A stretch of 48,919 bases of DNA, from the NCBI GenBank assembly GCA_900466945.1, contig UBNV01000004.1:1-48919 (forward strand), given 5' to 3'. Under the pieces are notes generated by a model. That model was not told where the DNA came from. It worked only from the letters and a program-made list of their open reading frames with translations, and searched no databases. A program made the translations under genes and the position numbers. Of the stretch, positions 8,596 through 17,862 are shown piece by piece (position 1 is the stretch's first letter; each line of letters begins with the position of its first letter). The stretch is from Hyphomicrobiales bacterium. GTDB taxonomy: Bacteria; Pseudomonadota; Alphaproteobacteria; Rhizobiales; Rhizobiaceae.

Positions 8596-10086
8596 ATGAG
8601 CACAGTGACGAAGTCCGTAACGATCATTCCTGCAATCATGATCGGGGGCAGTGGAACGCGGTTGTGGCCGTTGTCTCGCAGCAATATGCCGAAGCAGTTC
8701 CTGCAACTGGTGAATGACCGCAGCCTTTTTCAAAACACGCTTGCCCGTGTTGATAATGCCCTTTTTTCTGCACCCTGGCTTCTGACATGCCGCGCCTTCG
8801 TCGACATGGTGAATGCGCAGGCACGGCAAATCGACGCCGGCATTGCAAGCATCGTACTGGAACCGATGCAGCGTGGCACTGCTGCTGCTCTCGCGGCGGT
8901 CGCCGAAGCGATTGGGAATTTGGATCCAGACGCACTCGTGCTCGCCATGCCCGCAGATCATGTGATCGAGCAGCCCGATGTCTTCATCGAGGCGGTCCGG
9001 AAGGCGGTGCCTCTGGCACTCGCGGATAAGATCGTCACCTTCGGGATCGTGCCCACGGCACCTGAGACGGGCTTCGGCTACATACGTCCCGGCGCTCCTT
9101 TCCGGGTGAACGGTGAAGCTGTGGGCTCTCTGGTAGACCAGCCCGGAGGCTTCTTGGAAAAGCCTGATCTCATACGCGCCCAAGAGTTCGTCGAAGCGGG
9201 CTACTTTTGGAATGCCGGGATCTTTCTGTTCCGCGCCTCGGCCCTGGTCGAGGAATTGAAGCTTCACGCGCCGGCCGTTTACGAGGCTGTGGCAGCTTCG
9301 ATCGAAAACGGAACGACGCGCGATCTGGGCAGCCACCTGCTGCTGATGCCGAACGACGAAGACTTCGCCGCCTGCCCGCATGACATTCCGATCGACACCG
9401 CGGTGCTGGAGAAGAGCGGCAATGTTGCAGTCGTTCCGTGCGACGACATCGGCTGGGCCGACATCGGCTCACTTTCTGCCTTGTGGGACATCAGCGAGAA
9501 GGACGAAAACGGCAATGTATTGCGCGGCGATGGATACGTATCGCAGTCGCGCAACTGCCTCGTTCACGCGGAGTCCGGCCGTCGCGTGGTGCTGAGCCAT
9601 ATCGAGGACATCATGGTGATCGACAGCGAGGACGCTGTCGTGGTCTTGCCCAGGTCGGAAGCGCAGCGCGTCAAGGACATCGTAAACTCGCTCAAGAAGA
9701 TGAATGCGCCGGAAGTGTCCTTCACCCGCAGTTCGCTCAAGAGCTGGGGCAAGGTGAAGATTGACAGGGTCTATGACGACAGTCAGGTCTGCGCCGTGAC
9801 CTTCCAGGGTAAGGGCTCCGTGACCTATCGCGTTTCGGGCGCCGAAAACGAGACCTGGTTACTGCACGGGAGCAACCGCGCCGAATACGGGGTCGATGGA
9901 CATTTCATTCCCTTTGTGTCGGGCAATCCGGTCACCTTCAGCAAGGGGCAGGTGGTCACCATCCGCAGTTCGTCGGTCCTGTCTGAGTTTACCTACGTGC
10001 GCAAGGACGCGGATCTCAACTGGCGTATCGACGACTGGTTTCCAAACGTGGCTGAGGTCGAGGCTCCTCGGGTCCGTCTGGTTTGA
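8596..10086 (+). CDS. algA: Mannose-1-phosphate guanylyltransferase ManC/AlgA with degenerate isomerase cupin
   Basis: A 496-residue homologue of type II PMI-GMP. The N-terminal nucleotidyltransferase is intact, with GGSGTRLWPLSR (residues 17-28), MPADHVI, and FLEKPD with the sugar-phosphate-binding Lys at 189. It should make GDP-mannose from mannose-1-phosphate and GTP. The C-terminal cupin (about residues 380-480) is present but diverged. Where PMI enzymes carry QMHHHRxEHW, this protein has VTYRVSGAENETWLLHGSN with no histidine cluster, and the downstream ENxSxYIP..H segment is also unrecognisable. Isomerase activity is therefore probably lost, and a separate isomerase is encoded at 26973-28169. 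A strong RBS (GGAGG) precedes the ATG. Confidence 0.9.
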   Translation: MSTVTKSVTIIPAIMIGGSGTRLWPLSRSNMPKQFLQLVNDRSLFQNTLARVDNALFSAPWLLTCRAFVDMVNAQARQIDAGIASIVLEPMQRGTAAALAAVAEAIGNLDPDALVLAMPADHVIEQPDVFIEAVRKAVPLALADKIVTFGIVPTAPETGFGYIRPGAPFRVNGEAVGSLVDQPGGFLEKPDLIRAQEFVEAGYFWNAGIFLFRASALVEELKLHAPAVYEAVAASIENGTTRDLGSHLLLMPNDEDFAACPHDIPIDTAVLEKSGNVAVVPCDDIGWADIGSLSALWDISEKDENGNVLRGDGYVSQSRNCLVHAESGRRVVLSHIEDIMVIDSEDAVVVLPRSEAQRVKDIVNSLKKMNAPEVSFTRSSLKSWGKVKIDRVYDDSQVCAVTFQGKGSVTYRVSGAENETWLLHGSNRAEYGVDGHFIPFVSGNPVTFSKGQVVTIRSSSVLSEFTYVRKDADLNWRIDDWFPNVAEVEAPRVRLV

Positions 10087-10088
10087 CG

Positions 10089-11099
10089 ATGAGTGTGATG
10101 ACGATGAACCAGATTTCGGACTTCACCGTGCAGATTGGAGGTCGGACGCTCCCGGTCCTGCGATTGGACGGCGCCGGCATGTATGTGGAGCCAGTCGCAG
10201 ATCTGGTGGGCCATGATGGTCCTGCCCGTTTCACCTTGACGAGGGAAGGTCGCACCTGGATCGGAGATATCTTGGTCCGGGCAGAAGGGACGGCCGAAGG
10301 CGTAAAGCTGACGCTTTCCGGCCCTCCCGACGAACGCAGACGTTTCGTGAGCGTGTTGAATTGGTATGGCGGGCGGGAAACGTCTTTTCTGGGACATTTC
10401 GCCGACACGCCAAAACAGGTCGGCAGCAAGAACGGTTTGCAGCGACGCCAGGTCGCTGCCGCGTTCGGGCTCGGCGTGTTGTCGCTTACTCTGATCGCCG
10501 CGATTTCGGAGATCCTCGGACAGCGTGCCGTGAATACAACGTCCAGAGTGGCTTACGTTACCACCCCGGGAAACGAATTGGATTCTGTCACCTCTGGCAA
10601 AGTTGTCTTCGTGAAAACGGGCGGATTGCTCGAAAAGGGTGAGTTCTTCGCCGCACTGAAGACCTCGAGTGGCTATCAGAAATTCCTGGAAGCCACGACA
10701 AGTGGAGACGTGAGTGCCCCGGCGGCCGGACCGAACGACTATGTCCGGAAGGGCATGCCTGTTGTTCGTGTTTCGGATGAGGGTGCGGTTCCCCATGTGG
10801 TCGCATTCGTCCGGTTTTCCGATGCCGTCGCAGCGTTGAATTCTCCTCAGGCACAGATCGAGTTTCCGAGGTCGGATCGCTCCCTTTCGGTTCCCCGCGG
10901 GTGGATGAGCTACGTCAACAGTGCGCGGGTAATGACCGACGATGACGGAAAACCGCTTGCCGAAATCAAACTTCGACTTCCGGAAGGTGTGGACGTTCCC
11001 TCGGATGAGCCGGTGGTCGTCAAGTTCGGACGTCCGATCGATGGGCTGAACCTCCTACCACGGCAGTGGCTGAACACATTGTCCGCATTGCTGTCATAA
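10089..11099 (+). CDS. Alg44-like membrane protein without PilZ c-di-GMP motif
   Basis: A 336-residue protein with the same layout as Alg44: an N-terminal beta-rich cytoplasmic domain of about 115 residues, one transmembrane helix (about 122-142, AAAFGLGVLSLTLIAAI) and a periplasmic domain with hairpin/lipoyl-like pieces (SGKVVFVKTGGLLEKGEFF; GDVSAPAAGPNDYVRKGMPVV). The first domain looks like a PilZ fold remnant (VLRLDGAGMYVE) but has no RxxxR motif, so c-di-GMP binding is unlikely. It follows manC immediately; a TTG overlapping the manC stop is in frame but the ATG at 10089 is preferred, and further ATGs at 10098 and 10104 are possible. I infer a structural partner of Alg44 in the periplasm-spanning complex. 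I know of no counterpart in Pseudomonas. Confidence 0.75.
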   Translation: MSVMTMNQISDFTVQIGGRTLPVLRLDGAGMYVEPVADLVGHDGPARFTLTREGRTWIGDILVRAEGTAEGVKLTLSGPPDERRRFVSVLNWYGGRETSFLGHFADTPKQVGSKNGLQRRQVAAAFGLGVLSLTLIAAISEILGQRAVNTTSRVAYVTTPGNELDSVTSGKVVFVKTGGLLEKGEFFAALKTSSGYQKFLEATTSGDVSAPAAGPNDYVRKGMPVVRVSDEGAVPHVVAFVRFSDAVAALNSPQAQIEFPRSDRSLSVPRGWMSYVNSARVMTDDDGKPLAEIKLRLPEGVDVPSDEPVVVKFGRPIDGLNLLPRQWLNTLSALLS

Positions 11100-11111
11100 G
11101 GATCTACAGGC

Positions 11112-14100
11112 ATGAACTATTCGCGCACGAAATTGTTGAATGGCACGGCTTTGCAGATCGTCGGTAAGACGCTGCTGACCTTTACGCTGGTCGTCCTGTC
11201 ACCTCAGATTTGCGCGATCCCCGCCTCCGCTCAAGAACTGACGGCGGAAGAGCAGATCCCTCTGGGCGCCGAACTCGTTCCAGAAGAGCGAGTGATGTCA
11301 GAACAGGGTTTGAGATTTGCCGCCGATGTCGCAATCAAGCGCTGGAAGTCACTCGAAGCGGATGAAGCGACGAGAAGCTTCGACGCCTATTTCGAAGTGT
11401 TCCGCGAGGTTGCCCGCATTGAGAGCTTCGAACATGCGACGAAGATCGCAGGAGTCGACATTCGAAGCCCGCTTGTCAGCGTGGCATCCGATCTGATCGG
11501 GAAGATGAGCGGCGAAGGATTGTCGGCGCGGGGTGCCGGTGTGCGGGCACTGGAAAGCCTCGTTTCCAAACTTCAAAACTCGACCGGGCTCGAAGACGCC
11601 GATTCCCTCAAGGTCCGCTACACGCTGATACTCGACTACATGTCCGGCATCGACGTGACGCGTCTGGCCGTGGATTTGGCAGAGGGATTGTCGAGAGCAA
11701 AGCGCCCCGACATGGCGCTCGACATTTATGCGGACTTCCTGACTTCATATTTCGACGACCTGCCGAGCAGACAGGAGCGTCTCGAACTGGTGACGCTGGC
11801 CAGCGCCCAGGCGAGCAAGATGGCGGATCCTGCAGTCTTCCGTGTTCTGACCGACGTGCTTCGCATGGCGCCCCGGGCCGAGAAGTTCGACCTCGCCCAA
11901 GTTGCCTTTGGCGAAGTCGATGTCGACGTCTTGCGTGACCTGGTCGGGCAAGATTCCAATGCCGACAGTCTTATCCTGGATGCTTGGCTGAACGCGGTCG
12001 CGTTTACGAAGGGGGTAAAGACGGAGGCGGATCTCGTCGAGATCCGGGAGCGTGCCCGTAATAGTTTGGAGACACCTGCATTCGAAATCCTCGCGTTGTC
12101 TGTGTCGAATGCAGCGCAAAGGAATCTGATCGTCTCGAAGGCCGTGCTCGCCGATGTTGCGCAGGGGCGGGCGCTGGTTGGTTTTGACCGTGCGCTAAAC
12201 CTTGCAATGACACCGGAAAGTGCTCCCGATGCATATCTGGCCCTGCTCGAAAGCTTCGCAGCGGACGGCTATACCAATTATGTCCGCGCCCTGACGACTG
12301 GCATGGCTGATGCGGTAAAGGCAGGCAAACTGACGCTCGATCCCGAACAGTCAGATGCCCTTCTTCGCTACGTTGAAGCGTCGAGCGATCCGAAATTCGT
12401 ACGGTCGCTGCTGCCCGCATTGCCACAACTCAGCGAAGGGCTTGAACGGAGTGCCCTGCGGGCCGGCATTCGCGCCGCCTTTGCCTCCTCCGTGGAGAAA
12501 CCGATCGGATCGGAGCCGATCCATATCGGAACCGGTGTCAATCAAGGTTTGAGGACTGCTGCAAGTTTGACGAATGGCGAGCTGCCGACGGCTGCATCCT
12601 TGTCTGCACTTTCGCCATCAAACGACGAAGACATAGCGCTTCTTTCGGTAGTTGCTGCAAAACTCTGGCAGTATCCGCAGCGCCGACCGCTTCTGGTCGA
12701 TTTCATGGCGAGTGATGCCCGCGTCGAACTCAAGCAGGCGATCGCACTGGGTGTTACCGATTTCATGGGTTTTGAAGTCGGCGAGAGCAATGGCGCGGCT
12801 TTTGCGACGCAGGTAAACGCGATTCTCCGATCGGTGAGCGAGGAGGCTCGCGACCTGCTCTCAGCGTCTATCGGTCAGGTGGAAGCAGCGGATCGCTTGA
12901 GCGGAGATGCGCTGATCCGCTATTCTAGGTATCTTGCTGCGACCGGCAAGGATTTCTCGGGCGTGGAGCATGAGGGTGCCGAGCAAGCGGGCCTGGTGAA
13001 TGCGGCTGCCGCAGCCTTCACGACGGTCGACCTCGCAACGGATCAGCTGAAGGCAATCGGTGATTACAAAGAGCGGGTACGAGCGTTCCGCCGGCTGGCA
13101 GAGGCACGCGCCAGCGTGCTCGACGAGAAAGGTTGGCTCAACAGTGCAACCAATCCGGTTCCCGCCTCCGATCCAACCTTGGCAGCCGGCACGGCTGGCA
13201 TCAGCGACGGCCGTATTTCCGCAGCGGCAGTCGATAAGAATGCCGTTCCTGCGTCTGGCCGACCATTCATGCCCAATCTTCTCGTGGGACGCGATGCTGT
13301 AGCGTCCAGAATTCCGGTTCCGACGGCACGAGACAGCAACGAAGCTCTCGCAGATATTTCAAAACGCGGCGAAACCCGCGCCACACGTCTGATCCGTTTC
13401 TCGTCCGAGCATTTCGATGACATCATCAACCTCGGTGTGCGCGAGTATCTCTATCTGAATTCCGAAACGACAGTACCGCGCATCATTTTCGTGACACGAG
13501 GCGTGATGACCATGAGCGAACTGATCGCCCAGGTCCGCGCAACGGCCCCCGATGCGATCACCATCGACGGTGGGACCGTCACCTTCAATGTGCCTCTCGC
13601 GATCAATGATGGGGCGAGCCTGATCGTCAGTGGTCAGGAGATCAAAGCTCTGAGGCTCAACACCAAGGCCGGCGCGTTCCTCGTCAACAGCGGCAAGATT
13701 TATTTCGACAATGTCGTGGTGTCGTCCTTCGATGAGGCGACCGGCGGGCCGAGCTATATCCACGACCACGAAAAGGGCATCTTCTTCCGTCCTTTCGTCC
13801 TGGGGTGGAGCGGCAGCGAAACCTATGCAGTGGACTCGCATTTCCTGGCCCTCGGCTATGCCGGCGGCCGAACCTACGGAATGTCGCTCTCGTCGGGATC
13901 GACTGACACCGCAGCCCGGCAAGTCCAGGCCAGCGCGCCCACGGGCTACTTCATCGATAACTCGTTCGACAACCTCTATTACGGATTTTACGCCTTCGAA
14001 GCCGAAGACATCGTCTTCGTCGGGAACGAACTGGTCGACGGAGTGATCTACGGTCTCGACCCGCATGACCGGTCCCGGAACCTGATGATGGCCTACAACA

Positions 14101-14858
14101 CGGCCTATGGCACGCAGAAGAAGCACGGCATTATCATTTCGCGCGAAGTCGATGACAGCTTCATCCTCGGCAACCTGTCCTTCGAGAACCACGGTACCGG
14201 GATCATGCTGGACCGAGAGAGCTACGGGACTGTCGTATATGCAAACGATGCCAGCCGGAATGAGGGTGACGGGTTCGCGGCTATGGAAAGCCCCTGCGCA
14301 CTGGTCGAGAATAACATGTTCTACGCCAACGGACGCTCGGGCATAAAGATCCGCAATTCCTGGGACGTGCATGTCGAGAGCAACCAGATTCTGCACAACA
14401 AGTCTGCCGGGATCGAAGCTTATATCGATAACCTCGAACTCGCGCAGCAGAGTGAATTCCGTAACTTCGAGGAAGACCCGTACTCGCCGATCGCAACGGT
14501 CGCCGCCCGCGACAACGTTCTGCGGAAGAATGGGGTCGGGCTGCTTACACGCGGAGCGTCCGAGGCACGTTTCGTCGGCAATCGTTTCATCGACCAGCTT
14601 CCGCGTTACGTCGGCGGCGATCTGAAGCCGCTCGGTATCGACGTCGTGGCCCAGAACATGCAGTCGGGCGTGGTCGTGCGGTCGGTATGCATGCCGCGCA
14701 TCCCGGTGCACAAGGTCTGCAGCCTGTCGCGAGATGGTGTGATCGGCGCGCAATCCAGCCAACCGGAATTCATCTCAGCCTCGGCTGCGTCGGACTTGTG
14801 CGTCGGTACGACCGGTTCGCCGCAGGCCGCTGCATTCAATCCGCCGGAAGGGGAGTGA
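11112..14858 (+). CDS. algG: Giant AlgG-type mannuronan C5-epimerase with helical N-terminal extension
   Basis: A 1248-residue periplasmic protein. A signal peptide ends at ASA|QE (residues 38-42). Residues of about 45-700 are an alpha-helical, Ala/Leu/Asp-rich repeat-like region with no enzyme motif. From about residue 760 the AlgG region begins, leading into a right-handed parallel beta-helix. The diagnostic DPHDRS motif is at residues 983-988, followed by YGTQKKHGIIISREVDDSFI, nearly identical to Pseudomonas AlgG, so M-to-G epimerisation of the nascent chain is predicted. Standard AlgG is about 540 residues, so some 700 residues are extra. The extension resembles TPR/Sel1-like scaffolds and may do part of the AlgK job. 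The next gene starts 4 bp after the stop. Confidence 0.92.
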   Translation: MNYSRTKLLNGTALQIVGKTLLTFTLVVLSPQICAIPASAQELTAEEQIPLGAELVPEERVMSEQGLRFAADVAIKRWKSLEADEATRSFDAYFEVFREVARIESFEHATKIAGVDIRSPLVSVASDLIGKMSGEGLSARGAGVRALESLVSKLQNSTGLEDADSLKVRYTLILDYMSGIDVTRLAVDLAEGLSRAKRPDMALDIYADFLTSYFDDLPSRQERLELVTLASAQASKMADPAVFRVLTDVLRMAPRAEKFDLAQVAFGEVDVDVLRDLVGQDSNADSLILDAWLNAVAFTKGVKTEADLVEIRERARNSLETPAFEILALSVSNAAQRNLIVSKAVLADVAQGRALVGFDRALNLAMTPESAPDAYLALLESFAADGYTNYVRALTTGMADAVKAGKLTLDPEQSDALLRYVEASSDPKFVRSLLPALPQLSEGLERSALRAGIRAAFASSVEKPIGSEPIHIGTGVNQGLRTAASLTNGELPTAASLSALSPSNDEDIALLSVVAAKLWQYPQRRPLLVDFMASDARVELKQAIALGVTDFMGFEVGESNGAAFATQVNAILRSVSEEARDLLSASIGQVEAADRLSGDALIRYSRYLAATGKDFSGVEHEGAEQAGLVNAAAAAFTTVDLATDQLKAIGDYKERVRAFRRLAEARASVLDEKGWLNSATNPVPASDPTLAAGTAGISDGRISAAAVDKNAVPASGRPFMPNLLVGRDAVASRIPVPTARDSNEALADISKRGETRATRLIRFSSEHFDDIINLGVREYLYLNSETTVPRIIFVTRGVMTMSELIAQVRATAPDAITIDGGTVTFNVPLAINDGASLIVSGQEIKALRLNTKAGAFLVNSGKIYFDNVVVSSFDEATGGPSYIHDHEKGIFFRPFVLGWSGSETYAVDSHFLALGYAGGRTYGMSLSSGSTDTAARQVQASAPTGYFIDNSFDNLYYGFYAFEAEDIVFVGNELVDGVIYGLDPHDRSRNLMMAYNTAYGTQKKHGIIISREVDDSFILGNLSFENHGTGIMLDRESYGTVVYANDASRNEGDGFAAMESPCALVENNMFYANGRSGIKIRNSWDVHVESNQILHNKSAGIEAYIDNLELAQQSEFRNFEEDPYSPIATVAARDNVLRKNGVGLLTRGASEARFVGNRFIDQLPRYVGGDLKPLGIDVVAQNMQSGVVVRSVCMPRIPVHKVCSLSRDGVIGAQSSQPEFISASAASDLCVGTTGSPQAAAFNPPEGE

Positions 14859-14862
14859 TCCG

Positions 14863-17862
14863 ATGAAGTGCGATCTTGGTCGAAACAGGATCTCTTTGAG
14901 CCTTGCTTTGGTTTTGTCGTCCAGCGTCGTGTTGTTCGGAGACGCCAGCGCTACACGCGCTTCGGAGTTTCCGCAGCGTATCGTCGCCGCAACGCAAGAG
15001 GCTTTTCGAAGCGAAAAGCAGGATCTGGCGAAGCTTGCAAAGGCGACAGATGACGCCATGCGGTTGACCCATGCCCGCTTGCTCGCGAGGGGCCTCATGC
15101 ACAGCGACACGAATTCTCTTCGTGTGCCGAAACTGGATGCGGCAATCGATGTCTACCGTGGTCTTCTTTCGAGTGGTGACGCAGAAATCCGCCTGAAGGC
15201 TATCGGCGAACTGGCCGATCTGTTGATGCGAAGGGGCGGACCGGACGATCTGCAAGAAGCCGAAACGCTGAAGCAGTCGGTCCAGAAACCGTCCGAGCTG
15301 CAAAACGGGGTCCAGCAGGGCGAGGTGGATCTCGCGGAAAGTCTCCGCGAGGGGATGGCCAACGGCTCGCTGGACGCAGCCTTTGATCTCATGCTGCTGC
15401 AGGCGCGGGAAAACCCTGCGGAAGTTGACTTGCTGCGCAGCCAGATGATGCTGATGGCCAACCTCTCGGCGCTCGACAGTGACAGCGCCGTGATCAGACT
15501 GGCCGGGCGCTACGCAGGTTCGTTCGACGCCCAGGCGCATCCCGAAACCCTGAAGGCTCTGCTCTTGCTGGCGGCAGTTGGCGGCAGCGACAGCATGGTC
15601 GGTGTCCTGGACAAGCAGCGCGACGTCCTGATTTCGATCCTCGGGAAGGATCAGGTTCGGCAGATCGTATGGCGCCTGATCGAAGGCGGTTCGTCCCGCG
15701 CGGCGGAAGTCGTCGCCCTGGACCTGATCGATGAGAACGTGTTCGGGTTCGACGAAGCCGACGCAAAATGGGCCATCCAAGCGCTTGAGGAGGTCGGCAG
15801 CTATCGCGCAAATTATGTCACCGCCAAGCTCTATTACCAGGGGATCTACGTCGAGCGGGATGTACCCCGCGCGATAATCGCCATGGACAAGATGCTCGCA
15901 GGCGCCGATGCAGCCGGCCAGCAAATGCGCGTCGTTGCGGATCGGTTCGCCCGGATGAACCTGTCCGATGCCCTCATCGCAAAATATGCCCTGCCGATCT
16001 ATATGAACATCTGGCGTGCCGGCGATAGTGGAGTTGTTGCGCGCTTGGCGCGCGCGATCGTCAGCGCGGAAAAGAGCGGCTATTACGCCAATCCAGATGA
16101 AATGCCGCTGCCGCCGGCGGAATTGGAAGCGGCGCTGACCGATGCCTATGCGGCGGGTGATCTCGCAGCCGGAATGTTGCTGGCCGACATCTACCGTGAA
16201 GGTCGTCTTGTCGCAGCAAACCCGTCTCAGGCGCGTGCGATCTATCAGGACCTCCAGATCCAATACGACGACGATCGGCCCGACATCCAGCTGAAGCTGC
16301 GGGAACAACTGGCAAAGCTGGTGCGTCAGGATCTCGAGGTCACGCTCGCCTATGCGCCCTACTACGCGGAGGTGCGGTCTCTGGCGGAGCAGAACAATCT
16401 CTGGGCCATGCGAGAACTCGGGCTTCTTTTGACGAAGGGCGCACCGCAACTGCAGGCCGATCCCGCCAAGGGCTTCGACCTCCTGCTGACCGCGCTGTCG
16501 AATGGGTATTTCGTCGCTGGTCCGGACGCTGCCAATTTCGCCTTTGCAAGTGGTTCTGCCGAGCACCTGCAAAGGATTGCCGACACTTACGTGAAGTTCG
16601 ATCCCCGCATCCTCACGCCGGAGAGCAAGATCCAGCTCGCCGAGGTGGATTATGCACTCGAGCACTTTGATCAGGCTGAGCAACTTCTCGATTCACCGGA
16701 CGTTCTCGACCTGCCGGTGGGACGTTTCCAACTGGTCCGTGTCCAGCTGGCCAAGGGAAAGTTGAGCCCGGCTCTTGCGATCGAGAAGATGGCGCAGGAG
16801 ATCGTCGCCTTTCGGGGCGATGACGGTGTACTGCTGAAATTCATTCAGGAGATCGGCCGGCAGCCTGACATCAGTGCCGAAATCATGGAGCCCGTGCTGG
16901 TACGCCTCGCGGTTCTGGCGGACAACGGCAATCTGAACGCCATTGCAAGTGCCTTCAAGTTCCGCCAACTCTGGCCTCAGAGCAGGGCCTTGGACTTCCG
17001 CAACGTCGTGGAATGGACCAGCATTCTGGCCGAAAGGGGCGACAGCGGGCCGCTGTCGCGCGTCGCCACCAATGTAAATCTGAAGACGGTGGGTGAGGAC
17101 AACTATCGATACCTTGTCGACAAGGTAGAGGTCGTTCTGCCGAACGTGCCCACCAATGGCAATCTGCGAATGTTCCTCGCGAAGGAATATATGAAGGGCC
17201 TTTTCCGTCCGAAGGATTTCGACCAAGCCAAGCAGTTCGTCCGGCAGGCTGCCGAGCTCGGCAACGAAGAGGCGCTAAACAGCATCGCAACGGACTATTA
17301 TTATGGTCAGGATGTCGGGCTGGACCGGGACCGCGCCGAAGCGTTGTACCGCGATCTGGCCTTCATGGGCTCCAACCGCAGTGCGCTTGCCCTGGCACGA
17401 AGCTATTCGAAGGGCCCGAGTTCTCGGGTCTATGAAACCCGCGCCTTCGCTTATTACATCAAGGCAGCTCTGAACGGCTCCGTCACGGCGATGACGGAAC
17501 TGGGGCGCAGCTATCTCGCCGGCGCCGGGGTCGCTCTCGATGAGGCGAAGGGTGTCCTGTGGCTGGAAAAGGCGGCGGCCGCGGGCAACGCCGACGCGAT
17601 GACCCAGCTCTACTACTACTACTTTATCAAGAATCCGACGAACCAGAATCCGGAAGCCGAGAACTGGCTCAATGCTCTGGTGAAGACCGAAGTGCCCGAC
17701 ATGATCGTGCGCAAGGCCGTGCTGCTGCACGAGCGCGACCCGGTCGTCAACAGGCCGGAGGTTTTTGCCCTTCTCGACCAGGCGGAAGGGCTCGGAAGCC
17801 AGTTCGCTCGGCGTCTGAAGAATGCCTACACCAAGCAGCAACGCGATGGAGGGAACAAGTGA
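14863..17862 (+). CDS. Large periplasmic Sel1/TPR-repeat protein (999 aa)
   Basis: A 999-residue exported protein, with a signal-peptide-like segment at about residues 10-34 (SLALVLSSSVVLFGDASATRAS). The rest is almost entirely helical. Clear Sel1-like repeats lie at about residues 780-940 (AAELGNEEALNSIATDYYYG; KAAAAGNADAMTQLYYYY), and more diverged helical pairs lie before them. Such repeats are scaffolds; AlgK is the alginate-system example, holding the trans-envelope complex together. This protein is about twice AlgK size and has no lipobox Cys. It sits between algG and algX, whose products interact with AlgK in Pseudomonas, so an assembly role is inferred. A good RBS (GGAAGGGGAG) precedes the ATG, and the stop overlaps the algX start. 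Confidence 0.82.
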   Translation: MKCDLGRNRISLSLALVLSSSVVLFGDASATRASEFPQRIVAATQEAFRSEKQDLAKLAKATDDAMRLTHARLLARGLMHSDTNSLRVPKLDAAIDVYRGLLSSGDAEIRLKAIGELADLLMRRGGPDDLQEAETLKQSVQKPSELQNGVQQGEVDLAESLREGMANGSLDAAFDLMLLQARENPAEVDLLRSQMMLMANLSALDSDSAVIRLAGRYAGSFDAQAHPETLKALLLLAAVGGSDSMVGVLDKQRDVLISILGKDQVRQIVWRLIEGGSSRAAEVVALDLIDENVFGFDEADAKWAIQALEEVGSYRANYVTAKLYYQGIYVERDVPRAIIAMDKMLAGADAAGQQMRVVADRFARMNLSDALIAKYALPIYMNIWRAGDSGVVARLARAIVSAEKSGYYANPDEMPLPPAELEAALTDAYAAGDLAAGMLLADIYREGRLVAANPSQARAIYQDLQIQYDDDRPDIQLKLREQLAKLVRQDLEVTLAYAPYYAEVRSLAEQNNLWAMRELGLLLTKGAPQLQADPAKGFDLLLTALSNGYFVAGPDAANFAFASGSAEHLQRIADTYVKFDPRILTPESKIQLAEVDYALEHFDQAEQLLDSPDVLDLPVGRFQLVRVQLAKGKLSPALAIEKMAQEIVAFRGDDGVLLKFIQEIGRQPDISAEIMEPVLVRLAVLADNGNLNAIASAFKFRQLWPQSRALDFRNVVEWTSILAERGDSGPLSRVATNVNLKTVGEDNYRYLVDKVEVVLPNVPTNGNLRMFLAKEYMKGLFRPKDFDQAKQFVRQAAELGNEEALNSIATDYYYGQDVGLDRDRAEALYRDLAFMGSNRSALALARSYSKGPSSRVYETRAFAYYIKAALNGSVTAMTELGRSYLAGAGVALDEAKGVLWLEKAAAAGNADAMTQLYYYYFIKNPTNQNPEAENWLNALVKTEVPDMIVRKAVLLHERDPVVNRPEVFALLDQAEGLGSQFARRLKNAYTKQQRDGGNK

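Noticed and set aside
13359..14762. A 467-codon open frame antisense to algG
   Set aside because: The sense strand carries an unmistakable AlgG sequence; the antisense frame shows no motif.
14836..16683. A 615-codon open frame antisense to the 999-residue Sel1 protein
   Set aside because: It lies wholly opposite a well-supported gene; long antisense frames are common at this GC content. It has no RBS, signal peptide or recognisable domain.
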